NCBI GenBank assembly: GCA_951812805.1
Contig: CATOSZ010000014.1
Span: forward strand, 85,367 to 149,366
DNA from: an uncultured Alphaproteobacteria bacterium
GTDB taxonomy: Bacteria; Pseudomonadota; Alphaproteobacteria; GCA-2731375
DNA length: 64,000 nucleotides
Direction of reading: 5' to 3'
Shown here: in pieces, positions 1 to 8,878 of the stretch
How positions within the stretch are numbered: position 1 is the first letter of the stretch
How the letters are laid out: each line of letters begins with the position of its first letter
Notes under the pieces: generated by a model
What the model was told of the DNA's origin: nothing
Database searches by the model: none
What the model saw: the letters and a program-made list of their open reading frames with translations, nothing else
Program-made: the position numbers and the translations under genes

Positions 1-200
1 TCGGCGGTGTGCGCCGCGCGACCCTCGTGAACCGCGACGTTCTGGCTGAGCGGCATGAAGATGCGGACGTCCTCGGTAAAGAGGGCAAGCCAGTCCTCGA
101 ACCGGCGCGCGTCCAGCAAGTCGGCCTCGTGGTGCAGGACGGCCTCGATCTCCTCGCGCAGCAGCAGGCGGCGGAGTGCTGCGTCCAGTTCAGTCGCCAT
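1..200 (-). CDS. Ring-hydroxylating dioxygenase beta subunit (partial)
   Basis: Only the first 66 codons lie in the window; the gene runs off the left edge. The translation begins MATELDAALRRLLLREEIEA and continues with an HHEADLLDARRFEDWLALF segment, which is typical of the small subunit of Rieske non-haem iron oxygenases (a SnoaL/NTF2-like fold that packs against the catalytic alpha subunit). Its ATG (198-200) overlaps the end of the upstream alpha-subunit gene by 11 bases, so the two are translationally coupled. The substrate cannot be told from this fragment. Confidence 0.85.
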   Translation of the reverse strand, partial: MATELDAALRRLLLREEIEAVLHHEADLLDARRFEDWLALFTEDVRIFMPLSQNVAVHEGRAAHTA

Positions 201-1569
201 GCGCCGCCATCCGCGTCTCGTCGGCCTCAGCCGCGGCCATCAGCGCGTCCCAGCTTCGCTCCTCCATGAACTCCCGCCAGCGGCGATAGAACAGCCGCGC
301 GTTGGCCTCGGAATAGCTGCCGCTCTGGATGGCGCCGGTCAGGCCCGGCACCGGGCGTTCCTTGCCGAGGCCGAGCTGGTAGTTGTAGGCGCGGGTCCGC
401 GCGATCGACCCGGCGCTCGCCTGGGTCGCCTCCGTCCAGTTCTCCATGTCGTCCTGTTCGGTCATGCCGCCCGGCCCGGAATAGCGCAGCGCATAGGCCC
501 GGAGCGCCGCCTTGACATGGTCCGGTGCGTCCGCGTCCACCAGGTAATAGCGCCACATCTCCATCGTCGTCGGGCCGATCGGGTGGGTCACCAGGAAACC
601 GCGCGGCTGATTGGCGTGGAAGGAGAGGTTGGGGAAGATCGTGCCGACGGAACAGTGCACCCGCATGGCCTCGCCGAGGTTGGCGACCCGGGCCTCGTAG
701 ACCTGTTTGAAATAGGCTTCGACCTCGGGGTGGTTGGTCCAGGTCGCGCTGTAGGGCTGTTCTTCGTAGTACGGCGTATAGCCGAGCACGCCGTGCCCCA
801 GTGCCGGAAAGCCGATGGCGAGGCGCGGGCGCTGGCCGTCGCGCCGGCCTTTGCCACCGCTCGGGCCGATTTTGGCGAGGTCGGCCGACTGGTGGCTGAT
901 CTCGTGATAGAGGTCGCCGATAAAGTTCTCCGCCGCGAGCTTCCAGTTGCTCTCGACCCGCCACTTCTGCACGCCGGCCAGCACCATGGAGCCGCCGGGC
1001 CGCCCGTCGCGATGATCGAGCACGGCGTCGAGATAGAACCGCATGTCGCCGAGATAGTCCTCAAGGCTGACGGCGTCCGCGTCCCAATTGGCCCAGATCG
1101 TGCCCTTGTAACTGGTCACGCGCGGGCAGCGGGCGAGGCCCCATTCCTCCCGGTCGAGGCTGTTGCCGTAGCCTTCCTCGGCGCGGGGCAGGCCGACGAT
1201 GGCGCCCGGCTCGCGCACCCGCTCCCGGTCGGTGGAAAAGCTCCAGCCATGATAGGGGCAGGTGAAGACCCGCGTGTTGCCGGCGTCGTAGCGGCAGACC
1301 CGCATGCCGCGGTGCGGACAGGAATTCAGAAAGACCAGGATCTCGCCCTGCTTGTTGCGGGTCAGGATGACCGAGTCCGTGCCCATGCGGGAGACGACGA
1401 AATCCTCCGGCTCCGGGATCTGGCTCTCGTGCCCGACCAGCAGCCAGGTGCGGGGAAAGATGCGTTGCAACTCGGCCTGGAAGATCTCCGGTGCGACGAA
1501 CAGCGTGCGCTGCACGATGCCGCCCTCGTCGTCGACCAGTTCGGCCAGCCGTTCGCGATCCAGGTTCAT
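190..1569 (-). CDS. Rieske ring-hydroxylating dioxygenase alpha subunit
   Basis: This 459-residue protein is the catalytic subunit of an aromatic-ring dioxygenase. The Rieske [2Fe-2S] ligands are C84, H86, C104 and H107 in the CPHRG and CPYHGW motifs. The mononuclear-iron site is indicated by the NFIGDLYHEISH segment near residues 215-226, with a downstream acidic ligand probably in EQDDMENW. The length is normal for the family (430-460). The beta subunit overlaps its 3' end. No ferredoxin or reductase gene is visible here, so the electron-transfer partners are unplaced. The substrate (benzoate-, salicylate- or phenylpropionate-like) is not determined; family assignment is firm. Confidence 0.93.
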   Translation of the reverse strand: MNLDRERLAELVDDEGGIVQRTLFVAPEIFQAELQRIFPRTWLLVGHESQIPEPEDFVVSRMGTDSVILTRNKQGEILVFLNSCPHRGMRVCRYDAGNTRVFTCPYHGWSFSTDRERVREPGAIVGLPRAEEGYGNSLDREEWGLARCPRVTSYKGTIWANWDADAVSLEDYLGDMRFYLDAVLDHRDGRPGGSMVLAGVQKWRVESNWKLAAENFIGDLYHEISHQSADLAKIGPSGGKGRRDGQRPRLAIGFPALGHGVLGYTPYYEEQPYSATWTNHPEVEAYFKQVYEARVANLGEAMRVHCSVGTIFPNLSFHANQPRGFLVTHPIGPTTMEMWRYYLVDADAPDHVKAALRAYALRYSGPGGMTEQDDMENWTEATQASAGSIARTRAYNYQLGLGKERPVPGLTGAIQSGSYSEANARLFYRRWREFMEERSWDALMAAAEADETRMAAHGD

Positions 1570-1662
1570 GGCTCCGCCTCCCGTTTTCCCGCCGCAAGCT
1601 ATCGCGAATTGCCCACGCTATCCAAGGCGCCGGTGCAAGGGGGAGGGACCGACAAACGTCGC

Positions 1663-1693
1663 GGGGCCCCGGCGGTGGGTCGCCGAGGCCCCG
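1663..1693 (-). terminator. GC-rich hairpin after the M23 peptidase gene
   Basis: An inverted repeat with arms GGGGCC-CGGCG and CGCCG-GGCCCC and a six-base loop lies 26 bases beyond the stop codon of the M23 peptidase gene. It could end that transcript. There is no strong T-tract on the relevant strand, so it may act only as a mRNA 3' stabiliser. Confidence 0.45.
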
Positions 1694-1718
1694 ATCGGGG
1701 TCGAGGGGGACGGCAAGG

Positions 1719-3299
1719 CTACTTGTTCTTGCCCTTGCCGCCGCCGCCACCGCCACCGCCGCCACCATTGCCGCCGCCGCCATTCCCGCCGCCCTTCGGC
1801 TTCTTGACCTGGATGGCGATCACGGCCGTGTCGGTGCCGCCCTGGCCGTCGTCGGCCTGGAAGGTGAAGTCGTCGTTGCCCTCGAAACCGCCGTTCGGCG
1901 TGTAGGTCAGGTTGGCACCGCTGCCGGTGAGGCTGCCGTTCGCCGGGCCGGCGACGACCGTGTAGTCGAGCGTGTCACCGTCGCCGTCGCTCGCCGTCAG
2001 GGTGATGTCGAGCGGGACGTCCCGGTCGGTCTGCAGGCTCTGGGCGTCGGCGACCGGCGCGGTGTTCGACGGCGGCGGCGGGGGTGGGGGTGGGGGTGGC
2101 GGCGGGTCGCCGCAGCTGCCCCAGGTCGTCGCCTGGGTTTCGCCGTTGGTCATGGTGGTGGTCGCGGTAATGCAGCTCGCCTGGCCCTGGAGGGCGAGGA
2201 ACGTGACGTTCAGCCAATAGTCGCTCTGGCTGTGGCGCACGGTGCGGATCCGCGCGCCGTTGAAGAGGCCGGCCTGGAAATCGTTCGGATCGGCCTGGTC
2301 CATGTGCACGTTGGCGGTGTAGCTCGGGGGATGATCAGCGTGGTAGGGGCATTCGTTCGCCCCGCCCGCGTCGTAGCTCGACCAGGGGACCGAGCTCGAA
2401 TTCTTGTGCGTGTACTGGAAGTTCCAGGCGTCCATGTCGAAGAACGAGGGCTCGATGTTGTAGCCGAGCGAGTTGGGCGTATCGCCTGGCTGGGCAATGG
2501 GGGTGCCCTGGGCGTCCTGCAGCTCGACCTCGACGCGGACCACGTCCTGGCGGGCGGTGTCGACGGTGACCTCGACGATCGGGTTGTTCGGATCGCTCTG
2601 ATCGACCGAGGCGATGGTGACGCCGACCGGCGAGTTGTCGTCGTAGGGCAGCACGTTCAGCGGATGGATCGCGTCGCGCTGCCAGCTGGAATAGGCGTCG
2701 AAGGCCGGCGCGTCGCGGATTTCGAAGTGCAGGTGCTCATAACCGGTGAAGCTGGCGCCGGTGTAGCCGAGCAGCTGGCCCTTGACCACGACCTCGTCCG
2801 CCGCGACGACCCAGTCGGACATGTGCAGGTACATCGCGTGGTAGCAGCCGACGTTGCTGCACGAGTTGTGGCCGGGCCGGAAGTGACGCACCCGGATCAT
2901 CGGATCGTCGAAACTGGAATGCTCGCCCGCGTGCTGGACGACGCCGTTGGTGATCGCGAAGACCGGGGTGCCGATCGGCGTCGAGATATCGAGGCCGCGG
3001 TGGAAGTCGTAGCGGTCGTTGCCCGAATGCAGCAGCCGCGGCCCGAAGGTCGAGTTCATGCGCCCGTCGGCGTCGAGGTCCGCATAGGCCGGATCGCCGT
3101 GGCGGTAGGCGGGGCAATCGGGATTGTTCACCGCGTCCCAGGTCTCGTTCAGGTCTTCCGTCAGCCGGCCACAAAGCGGCCAGGCCGGGTTGGGGTCGTA
3201 GTCCTGGGCGTTGGCCGCGGCTGGCAGAGCGACATAGGCGACGCCGCTCAACAACAGGGCGGCAAACTGGGTGCTCAAATTCCGCTTGGTTCCGGTCAT
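1719..3299 (-). CDS. Secreted M23-family (LytM-type) metallopeptidase with cadherin-like repeat and glycine tail
   Basis: This 526-residue protein begins with a signal peptide (cleavage after ALPAAANA). It has the M23 zinc-site motifs HRGLD and HLHFE, so it is expected to cleave peptidoglycan or other glycine-containing peptides outside the cytoplasm. A run of about 12 prolines links the peptidase region to a segment of about 95 residues starting NTAPVADAQSL and containing ASDGDGDTLDYTV, which resembles the Ca2+-binding VCBS/cadherin-like repeats of large exported proteins. The C-terminus is a lysine-capped run of glycines. I chose the internal ATG at 3297-3299 because GGGGATAGGA lies just upstream; an ATG seven codons earlier is possible. 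The gene is flanked by unrelated genes and seems monocistronic. Confidence 0.85.
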   Translation of the reverse strand: MTGTKRNLSTQFAALLLSGVAYVALPAAANAQDYDPNPAWPLCGRLTEDLNETWDAVNNPDCPAYRHGDPAYADLDADGRMNSTFGPRLLHSGNDRYDFHRGLDISTPIGTPVFAITNGVVQHAGEHSSFDDPMIRVRHFRPGHNSCSNVGCYHAMYLHMSDWVVAADEVVVKGQLLGYTGASFTGYEHLHFEIRDAPAFDAYSSWQRDAIHPLNVLPYDDNSPVGVTIASVDQSDPNNPIVEVTVDTARQDVVRVEVELQDAQGTPIAQPGDTPNSLGYNIEPSFFDMDAWNFQYTHKNSSSVPWSSYDAGGANECPYHADHPPSYTANVHMDQADPNDFQAGLFNGARIRTVRHSQSDYWLNVTFLALQGQASCITATTTMTNGETQATTWGSCGDPPPPPPPPPPPPSNTAPVADAQSLQTDRDVPLDITLTASDGDGDTLDYTVVAGPANGSLTGSGANLTYTPNGGFEGNDDFTFQADDGQGGTDTAVIAIQVKKPKGGGNGGGGNGGGGGGGGGGKGKNK

Positions 3300-3529
3300 C
3301 GTCCTATCCCCACTTTGCATTGGCTTCTCTACTGCAGGGGATATGGGCGCCGAATGCTCACGGACTTGTGACCGATGTCACCCGGTAACAATTGAAACAA
3401 TTGAAACCATGGGAACATTCGCCGCCGCGGCCGGCCGCGGCGGTTGATTGTCGCCTCGCTTCGCGTATCATCCGGCCCGCGCTGCCGCCGATGTCGAGGC
3501 GGGCTGAGGAATCGAGGGAGATGGGGGCG

Positions 3530-3712
3530 ATGGAAGCGCCGGAGACTCTGGAGGTCGAGGAACTGGTCGTGCGTTGCGACGGCGGGGGCGGTGCTCTCGG
3601 CCATCCCGCCGTCTATCTCAACATGGGCGACGAGCGGGCGATCGATTGCCCCTATTGCGGCCGCCGTTTCCAGCTGAAAGAGGGCGTCACGCCCGCCGCC
3701 GCGCATCACTAG
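3530..3712 (+). CDS. Zf-CHCC zinc-finger protein (NDUFS6-like)
   Basis: The 60-residue product contains RCDGGGGALGHPAVYL followed by CPYCGRRF, the Cys-His-Cys-Cys zinc-binding pattern of the zf-CHCC family. That family is related to the mitochondrial complex I accessory subunit NDUFS6 and is encoded as a small free protein in many alphaproteobacteria. I chose the start at 3530 because GAGGGAG ends nine bases upstream; the reading frame is open for 46 more codons upstream but that part has no family similarity I can see. Its exact role in bacteria is not settled; a link to respiratory complex I is from the family. Confidence 0.8.
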   Translation: MEAPETLEVEELVVRCDGGGGALGHPAVYLNMGDERAIDCPYCGRRFQLKEGVTPAAAHH

Positions 3713-3748
3713 ATCCGGCCGCGACGCGTCACGAACGAGAGTCTCCGC

Positions 3749-4912
3749 GTGACCCGACCGCTGCTTTTCACCCCGCTGCAAATTCGCGATGTTCGCCTCA
3801 AGAACCGGGTCGTCGTCGCGCCCATGCACCAGTATGCCGCGGAGAAGGGGTTCGCTACCGACTGGCACCTGATGAACGCCGGGCGCTATGCCGCCGGCGG
3901 CTCCGGCCTGGTGATGATGGAAAGCACCAAGGTCGAGCGGCGCGGCTGCGGCACGGTCGGCGACCTCGGGCTCTGGGACGATGCTTTCGTGCCGGGCCTG
4001 AAGCGCTGCGTCGACTTTATTCGAAGCCACGACGCGGTGCCGGCGATCCAGCTCGGCCATTCCGGGCGCAAGGCGCGTCGCTTCCGGCCCTGGGAGGGCG
4101 GGCGGCCGCTGCAGCAAAGCCCTGGAATCGAGGATTGGGAGGACTGGGAGCTGGTCTCGGCCTCGGCGTTGAGCGCGCCGGAAAGCGATCCGGTCCCCCG
4201 CGCGCTCAGCCGTAGCGAAGTCGTGGACCTGGTCGAGCGCTGGGGCCAGGCGGCGCGGCGGGCCGACGCGGCCGGCTTCGACGTGCTGGAGATCCACGGC
4301 GCGCATGGTTACCTGGTCCATCAATTCCTCTCGCCGTTCTCGAACCGGCGGAACGATGATTACGGAGGCTCGGAACAGGGGCGCATGCGCTTCTGCATCG
4401 AAATCGTCGAGGCCGTACGCGCACACTGGCCGGCCTCCAAGCCGCTCTTCCTCCGCCTTTCGGTCGAGGACGACGCGGGGTGGGGCCCGGACGAGAGCGT
4501 GGCGCTCGCCCGAATCGTCGCGGAATTGGGCGTCGACGTCGTCGACTGCAGTTCGGGCGGCATGCGTGGCGCGCCGGTCGTCGGCACCGGCCCGGTCGGC
4601 TACGGCTACCAGGTGCCCTATGCCGAGCGGCTGCGGGCCGAGGGCGGGGTCATGAGCATGGCGGTCGGCCTGATCGTCCATGCGGACCAGGCGGAGGAGA
4701 TCCTGCAATCGGGTCGGGCCGATCTCGTCGCGCTGGCGCGCGAGCTGCTCTACAACCCGAACTGGCCGATGGATGCGGCCCGCAAGCTCGGCGTCGCGGA
4801 CGCCTTCGCCAGCGTGCCCGACGCGCAGGCCTTCTGGCTCGCCAAACGGGCCGAGGCGGTGGCGGAAATGGTGCCGTCCACCTATCAGCGCGGGATCGAC
4901 GCCGGGGCCTGA
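3749..4912 (+). CDS. Old yellow enzyme family NADH:flavin oxidoreductase (YqjM/NamA type)
   Basis: This 387-residue protein has the TIM-barrel FMN reductase signature of the old yellow enzymes: KNRVVVAPMHQY near the N-terminus, QLGHSGRKA, and the IHGAHGYLVHQFLSP then YGGS block. YqjM-like members reduce activated C=C bonds of enals, enones and nitro compounds with NAD(P)H. Translation starts at a GTG. It follows the zinc-finger gene by 36 bases on the same strand and ends close to a convergent small ORF. The physiological substrate is unknown. Confidence 0.93.
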   Translation: MTRPLLFTPLQIRDVRLKNRVVVAPMHQYAAEKGFATDWHLMNAGRYAAGGSGLVMMESTKVERRGCGTVGDLGLWDDAFVPGLKRCVDFIRSHDAVPAIQLGHSGRKARRFRPWEGGRPLQQSPGIEDWEDWELVSASALSAPESDPVPRALSRSEVVDLVERWGQAARRADAAGFDVLEIHGAHGYLVHQFLSPFSNRRNDDYGGSEQGRMRFCIEIVEAVRAHWPASKPLFLRLSVEDDAGWGPDESVALARIVAELGVDVVDCSSGGMRGAPVVGTGPVGYGYQVPYAERLRAEGGVMSMAVGLIVHADQAEEILQSGRADLVALARELLYNPNWPMDAARKLGVADAFASVPDAQAFWLAKRAEAVAEMVPSTYQRGIDAGA

Positions 4913-4917
4913 CCTCT

Positions 4918-5091
4918 TCAGCGCGGTCCGACCGCCAGATACAGCACGATCACCGCCGCGATCACGCCACCCCACAGGGCGAGGTCACGCCAGAATTTGC
5001 CGTGGGCGCGCCAGAGCCACCAGGCGCCGGGGCCGACCAGAACCAGGACCGCCACCAGGTAGAGCAGACGTTGCCATTCGAACTCGCCCAT
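4918..5091 (-). CDS. Small two-helix membrane protein
   Basis: The 57-residue product begins MGEFEWQRLLYLVAVLVLVG and has two hydrophobic segments (about residues 8-24 and 37-53) separated by a short WRAHGKFWRD loop. AAAGG sits eight bases before the ATG. The pattern looks like the membrane-anchoring N-terminus found on TIGR02281-type retropepsin-like proteases of alphaproteobacteria, here without a protease domain; that likeness is from memory and is tentative. The gene is convergent with the reductase and divergent from the TPR gene. No function can be given. Confidence 0.5.
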   Translation of the reverse strand: MGEFEWQRLLYLVAVLVLVGPGAWWLWRAHGKFWRDLALWGGVIAAVIVLYLAVGPR

Positions 5092-5240
5092 CACCGTTGC
5101 CTTTCGGGCTCGCATTTTCCGCTTGTTTCTCTTATCTCACAGGCGTATCGGGCTTTGCCAATGGCTTTGGAGCGACGGCTTGCCGTCGCGGGCGGCCCCG
5201 GATAGGTTGGCGCGGCCGGCAGCGAAGAGAGAATCGAGAC

Positions 5241-5891
5241 GTGGCAGACATCTTCCAAGAGGTCGACGAGGCGGTTCGCACGGACCGCTTTTCCCAGATG
5301 TGGAAGCGCTACGGCATCTACGTCTACATCGTCGTCGGCGCTCTTATCCTCGGCACCGGCGGCCGCGCCGCCTGGCAGCACTTCACGCTCGAGGCGCGGC
5401 TGGACAACTCGGCCAAGTATTTCGAGGCGCAAGCCCTGCTAGCGGCGGAGAAGGAAAGCGACGCGATCAACGCCTTCACGAACCTCGCCGACGAGGCGGG
5501 CGGCGGTTACGGCATTATCGCCCGGCTGCGCGAAGCGGCGGCCCGCGCGGCGCACGGCGATACCTCGGGCGCGGTGCTGGCCTACAAGCGGCTGGCCGAC
5601 GACGACGACATCTCGCCGGTCTACCGCGATCTCGCCCGCCTGCTGGCGGCGACGCGCTTGATCGACGAGGGCGCGTCGGCCGAGGTCGAGGCGCTGTTGG
5701 CGCCGCTGCTGCAGGGCGACGGCGCCTGGCGTCACTCGGCACGCGAGCTGGAGGCGGTCCTGGCCTTGAAGGAGGGCCGGCGACAGGATGCGATCAACGG
5801 CCTGCAAGGCCTGGTCGATGATGCGGAAACACCGAACGGCGTGCGCGGACGGGCGCAGCAGCTGCTGGCGGCGTTGACCGATGGGGGTTGA
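5241..5891 (+). CDS. Membrane-anchored TPR protein (YfgM/CpoB-like, TPR_21 family)
   Basis: The 216-residue protein starts at GTG 5241 (MADIFQEVDEAVRTDRFSQM), has one transmembrane helix around residues 27-45 (YVYIVVGALILGTGG) and then alanine-rich TPR-like helices. This arrangement matches YfgM, the ancillary SecYEG/periplasmic chaperone-network subunit encoded just upstream of bamB and der in many proteobacteria, and the gene order here is the same. It overlaps bamB by 11 bases. The expected topology is N-terminus in the cytoplasm with the TPR domain in the periplasm. Confidence 0.85.
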   Translation: MADIFQEVDEAVRTDRFSQMWKRYGIYVYIVVGALILGTGGRAAWQHFTLEARLDNSAKYFEAQALLAAEKESDAINAFTNLADEAGGGYGIIARLREAAARAAHGDTSGAVLAYKRLADDDDISPVYRDLARLLAATRLIDEGASAEVEALLAPLLQGDGAWRHSARELEAVLALKEGRRQDAINGLQGLVDDAETPNGVRGRAQQLLAALTDGG

Positions 5892-7236
5892 GGTGGCGAG
5901 GCTTCGCCGAGGTGTCACAGGCGCGCTGCTGGCGGCCGGCGTGCTGGTCGCGACCGGCGCCTGCGATACCATCACCGACTGGGTCGGCGCCAGCGAGGGG
6001 CCGCCGCTGCCCGGCCAGCGGGTGTCGGTGCTGCGCCTCGAACAGACGCTGGAGCCGGACCCGGGCATTTCCGATCTCGAGGTCAAGCTGCCGGCGCCGT
6101 GGCGCAACGAGATCTGGCCCCATGCCGACGGCTATTCCAACCACGCCATGCATCACCTCGATCTGGGCGCCGACCTGGCGACCGCCTGGCGACGCGACGC
6201 GGGCGAGGGGTCCGGGGACGAAACCCGCCTGCTGAGCCGACCCATCGTCGCCGACGGCCGGATCTTCGTCTTCGATGCCATGAGCACGGTGCGCGCCTTC
6301 GAGGCGGCCAGCGGCAAGCCGCTCTGGGACATCGATCTGACGCCGGAGGAAGAGGACGAGGGCGCGCTCGGCGGCGGCATCGCCTGGCTCGACGGCCGGA
6401 TCTTCGCCGCCACCGGTTATGGCGAGGTCGTCGCCCTCGACGGCGCGAGCGGCAAGGCGCTCTGGCATCAGCGCCTCGGCACGCCGTTTCGCGTGCCCCC
6501 TGCGGCGGCCGACGGCCGGGTCTTCGTCATCGGCGTCGACAACCGCACTCATGCGCTGGCCGCCGACGACGGCCGCCCGTTGTGGGAACATTCGGGCATC
6601 GCCGAGGAGGCCGGGCTGATCGGCGGCGCCGCGCCTGCGGTCGATGGCAGCATCATGGTCTCGGCCTATTCCTCGGGCGAGCTTTTCGCACTCCGGGTCG
6701 AGAACGGCCGGCCGGTCTGGCAGGACCAGCTGCTCCGCATCGCCCGCTTCACGCCGCTGGCCTCGCTGGCGGAGATCCGCGGCGCGCCGATCATCGATCG
6801 CGGCCTGGTCATCGCCGTCAGCCATTCCGGCCGCATGGTCGCCGTCGACCTGCGCACCGGCGCCCGGATCTGGGAGATCGACGTCGAGGGCGTGGAGACG
6901 CCCTGGGTCGCCGGCGACTTCATCTTCGCGATGACGACGCAGAGCGAACTGCTCTGTATTTCGCGCCGCGACGGCCGCATCCGCTGGGTCACGCAGCTGC
7001 AGCGTTTCGAGGACGAGGACGGCAGTGGCGATGCCCTGCAATGGGCCGGTCCCGTGCTCGGCGGCGACCGGCTGGTCGCGGTCTCCAGCCATGGCCAGGC
7101 GATCGCCATCTCGCCCTATACCGGCAAGGTGATCGGCCGCCTGGAGCTGCCGGGCGAGGCGCTGCTGGCGCCCGTCGTGGCGGACGCGACCCTCTACATC
7201 CTGACCGACGACGCCAATCTCGTGGCGCTCCGCTGA
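5881..7236 (+). CDS. bamB: BamB-like PQQ-repeat outer-membrane assembly lipoprotein
   Basis: The 451-residue product has an N-terminal export signal ending in ATGAC, whose cysteine (about residue 28) is a plausible lipidation site. It then carries repeated beta-propeller blades with motifs such as GKPLWDID, GKALWHQRLG and GARIWEIDVEG, the PQQ-like repeats of BamB. BamB is the lipoprotein scaffold of the Bam complex that inserts outer-membrane beta-barrels. It is somewhat longer than the E. coli protein (392), as is usual in alphaproteobacteria. It lies between the YfgM-like gene and der with almost no spacing, which supports the call. Confidence 0.92.
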   Translation: MGVEVARLRRGVTGALLAAGVLVATGACDTITDWVGASEGPPLPGQRVSVLRLEQTLEPDPGISDLEVKLPAPWRNEIWPHADGYSNHAMHHLDLGADLATAWRRDAGEGSGDETRLLSRPIVADGRIFVFDAMSTVRAFEAASGKPLWDIDLTPEEEDEGALGGGIAWLDGRIFAATGYGEVVALDGASGKALWHQRLGTPFRVPPAAADGRVFVIGVDNRTHALAADDGRPLWEHSGIAEEAGLIGGAAPAVDGSIMVSAYSSGELFALRVENGRPVWQDQLLRIARFTPLASLAEIRGAPIIDRGLVIAVSHSGRMVAVDLRTGARIWEIDVEGVETPWVAGDFIFAMTTQSELLCISRRDGRIRWVTQLQRFEDEDGSGDALQWAGPVLGGDRLVAVSSHGQAIAISPYTGKVIGRLELPGEALLAPVVADATLYILTDDANLVALR

Positions 7237-7240
7237 GATC

Positions 7241-8584
7241 ATGCCCTACACCATCGCGATCCTCGGCCGGCCGAACGTCGGCAAGTCGACCCTGTTCAAC
7301 CGCCTGGTCGGCAAGCGCCTGGCCCTGGTCGACGACACCCCCGGCCTGACCCGCGACCGGCGCGAGGGCGAGGCCCGGCTCGGCCCGCTGTCGTTCCGCA
7401 TCATCGACACCGCCGGTCTGGAGGACGAGAGCGACGCCAGCCTCGAAGGCCGCATGCGGCAACAGACGGAGGCGGCGCTGGTCGAGGCGGACCTGGCGCT
7501 GATGGTGATCGATGTGCGGGCCGGTATCGTCCCGCTCGACTCCCATTTCGCCCGCTGGCTGCAGCGCCACGACACGCCCGTAGTGCTGATCGCCAACAAG
7601 GCCGAGCGGCGCGACGTCGTCAGCGTGCTGGCCGAGGCGCACGGTCTGGGCCTCGGCGAACCGGTGGCGATCTCCGCCGCCCACGGCGACGGCCTGGTCG
7701 ACCTGCACGACGCCCTGGTAACGATGCTGCCGGGCCTGGTCGACGACAGCGCGGCGGCGCGCGACCCCGATGCGCCTTTGCGCCTCGCCATCCTCGGCCG
7801 GCCGAACGCCGGCAAGTCGACCCTGGTCAATCACCTGCTCGGCAGCGACCGGATGCTGACCGGGCCGGAGCCCGGAATCACCCGCGACGCCATCGCCATC
7901 GACTGGACCTGGTCCGGGCGACGCATCCGCCTGATCGATACCGCCGGCCTGCGCCGCCGCGCCCGCGTCGACGACCCGCTGGAGAAGCTGTCCCGCGCCG
8001 ATGCGATCCGCGCGATGGAACTGGCGGAAGTCGTCGTCCTGCTGACCGACGCCAGCCAACCGCTGGAACGCCAGGACCTGGTGATCGCCCGCCAGGTGCT
8101 GGACGAGGGCCGGGCCCTCGTCGTCGGCCTCTCGAAGTGGGATACGATCGACGACCGGCAGGCGGCGATGCGGCTGGCGAAGGATCGGGTGCAACGTTCC
8201 CTCTCCCAGGCCCGCGGCGTGGCGATCCAGCCGGTCTCCGGCCTGACGGGGGAGGGGGTGGACAAGCTGCTGGCCGCGATCGTCAAGATGCACGAGCGTT
8301 GGTGTACCCGCCTGCCGACCGCGGCCTTGAACCAATGGCTGGCGGAGATGCTGGTCCGCCACCCCCCGCCGCTTGCCGCCGGCGGGCGCCGGGTCCGCAT
8401 GCGCTACATGACCCAGCCGAAGGCCCGCCCACCGACCTTCGCCATCTTCGCCAACCGGCCGGGTGAATTACCGGATTCCTACATGCGCTTCCTCACCAAC
8501 GGCCTGCGCGACGCCTTCGGCCTCGACGGCATCCCGCTGCGCCTGAACCTGCGCCGCGGCAACAATCCCTATGCGAAGGAGTGA
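7241..8584 (+). CDS. der: GTPase Der (EngA), ribosome assembly
   Basis: The 447-residue protein has two tandem GTPase domains. The first P-loop is GRPNVGKST and the second GRPNAGKST; each is followed by a DTAGL switch motif, with NKAE and a degenerate SKWD as the G4 motifs. A C-terminal KH-like domain follows. Der is essential for maturation of the 50S ribosomal subunit. It starts four bases after the bamB stop, and the three-gene order is conserved. Nothing unusual was seen in the motifs. Confidence 0.97.
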   Translation: MPYTIAILGRPNVGKSTLFNRLVGKRLALVDDTPGLTRDRREGEARLGPLSFRIIDTAGLEDESDASLEGRMRQQTEAALVEADLALMVIDVRAGIVPLDSHFARWLQRHDTPVVLIANKAERRDVVSVLAEAHGLGLGEPVAISAAHGDGLVDLHDALVTMLPGLVDDSAAARDPDAPLRLAILGRPNAGKSTLVNHLLGSDRMLTGPEPGITRDAIAIDWTWSGRRIRLIDTAGLRRRARVDDPLEKLSRADAIRAMELAEVVVLLTDASQPLERQDLVIARQVLDEGRALVVGLSKWDTIDDRQAAMRLAKDRVQRSLSQARGVAIQPVSGLTGEGVDKLLAAIVKMHERWCTRLPTAALNQWLAEMLVRHPPPLAAGGRRVRMRYMTQPKARPPTFAIFANRPGELPDSYMRFLTNGLRDAFGLDGIPLRLNLRRGNNPYAKE

Positions 8585-8698
8585 GGGAGGATTAATTGTT
8601 TTACACGCTTCGGCATAGCTAAGGGCTAAAGACAGGATGTTGTTCCTGCCAAGGTGGCTCCGATGGAAAATTTCATAAGCCTGTGATAGAATGATGCC

Positions 8699-8878
8699 AT
8701 GAGCGACGTACAGGATAAGGCGGATATCGACGAGCTGATTGGCGTGTCCAATCAGCCACCTGCACCGGATCATGATGAATGGTTTCGGTCGAAGGTCCGC
8801 GAGACCCTTGCCAAAAAGGCAAAGGGCGAAGTCAGTTACACGCCGCTCGATTTTGTGCGCAAAGAATTTGGATTCTGA
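8699..8878 (+). CDS. Probable antitoxin of a ParE/RelE-type module
   Basis: The 59-residue protein (MSDVQDKADIDELIGVSNQP...) is acidic at its N-terminus and ends in a helix-like FRSKVRETLAKKAKGE and YTPLDFVRKEFGF segment resembling the toxin-wrapping tail of RelB/ParD-like antitoxins. No clear DNA-binding domain is present. Its TGA overlaps the ATG of the toxin gene (TGATG), the usual coupling in type II toxin-antitoxin pairs. Base composition is lower in GC than the neighbouring der gene, consistent with horizontal acquisition. The assignment rests mainly on position and size. Confidence 0.7.
   Translation: MSDVQDKADIDELIGVSNQPPAPDHDEWFRSKVRETLAKKAKGEVSYTPLDFVRKEFGF

Noticed and set aside
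3329..4975. 548-codon ORF antisense to the old-yellow-enzyme gene
   Set aside because: It mirrors a confident gene in GC-rich DNA; its translation is low-complexity Arg/Asp-rich with no family pattern.
5794..7242. 482-codon ORF antisense to bamB
   Set aside because: It is a codon-structure shadow of bamB, with no ribosome-binding site and no recognisable domain.
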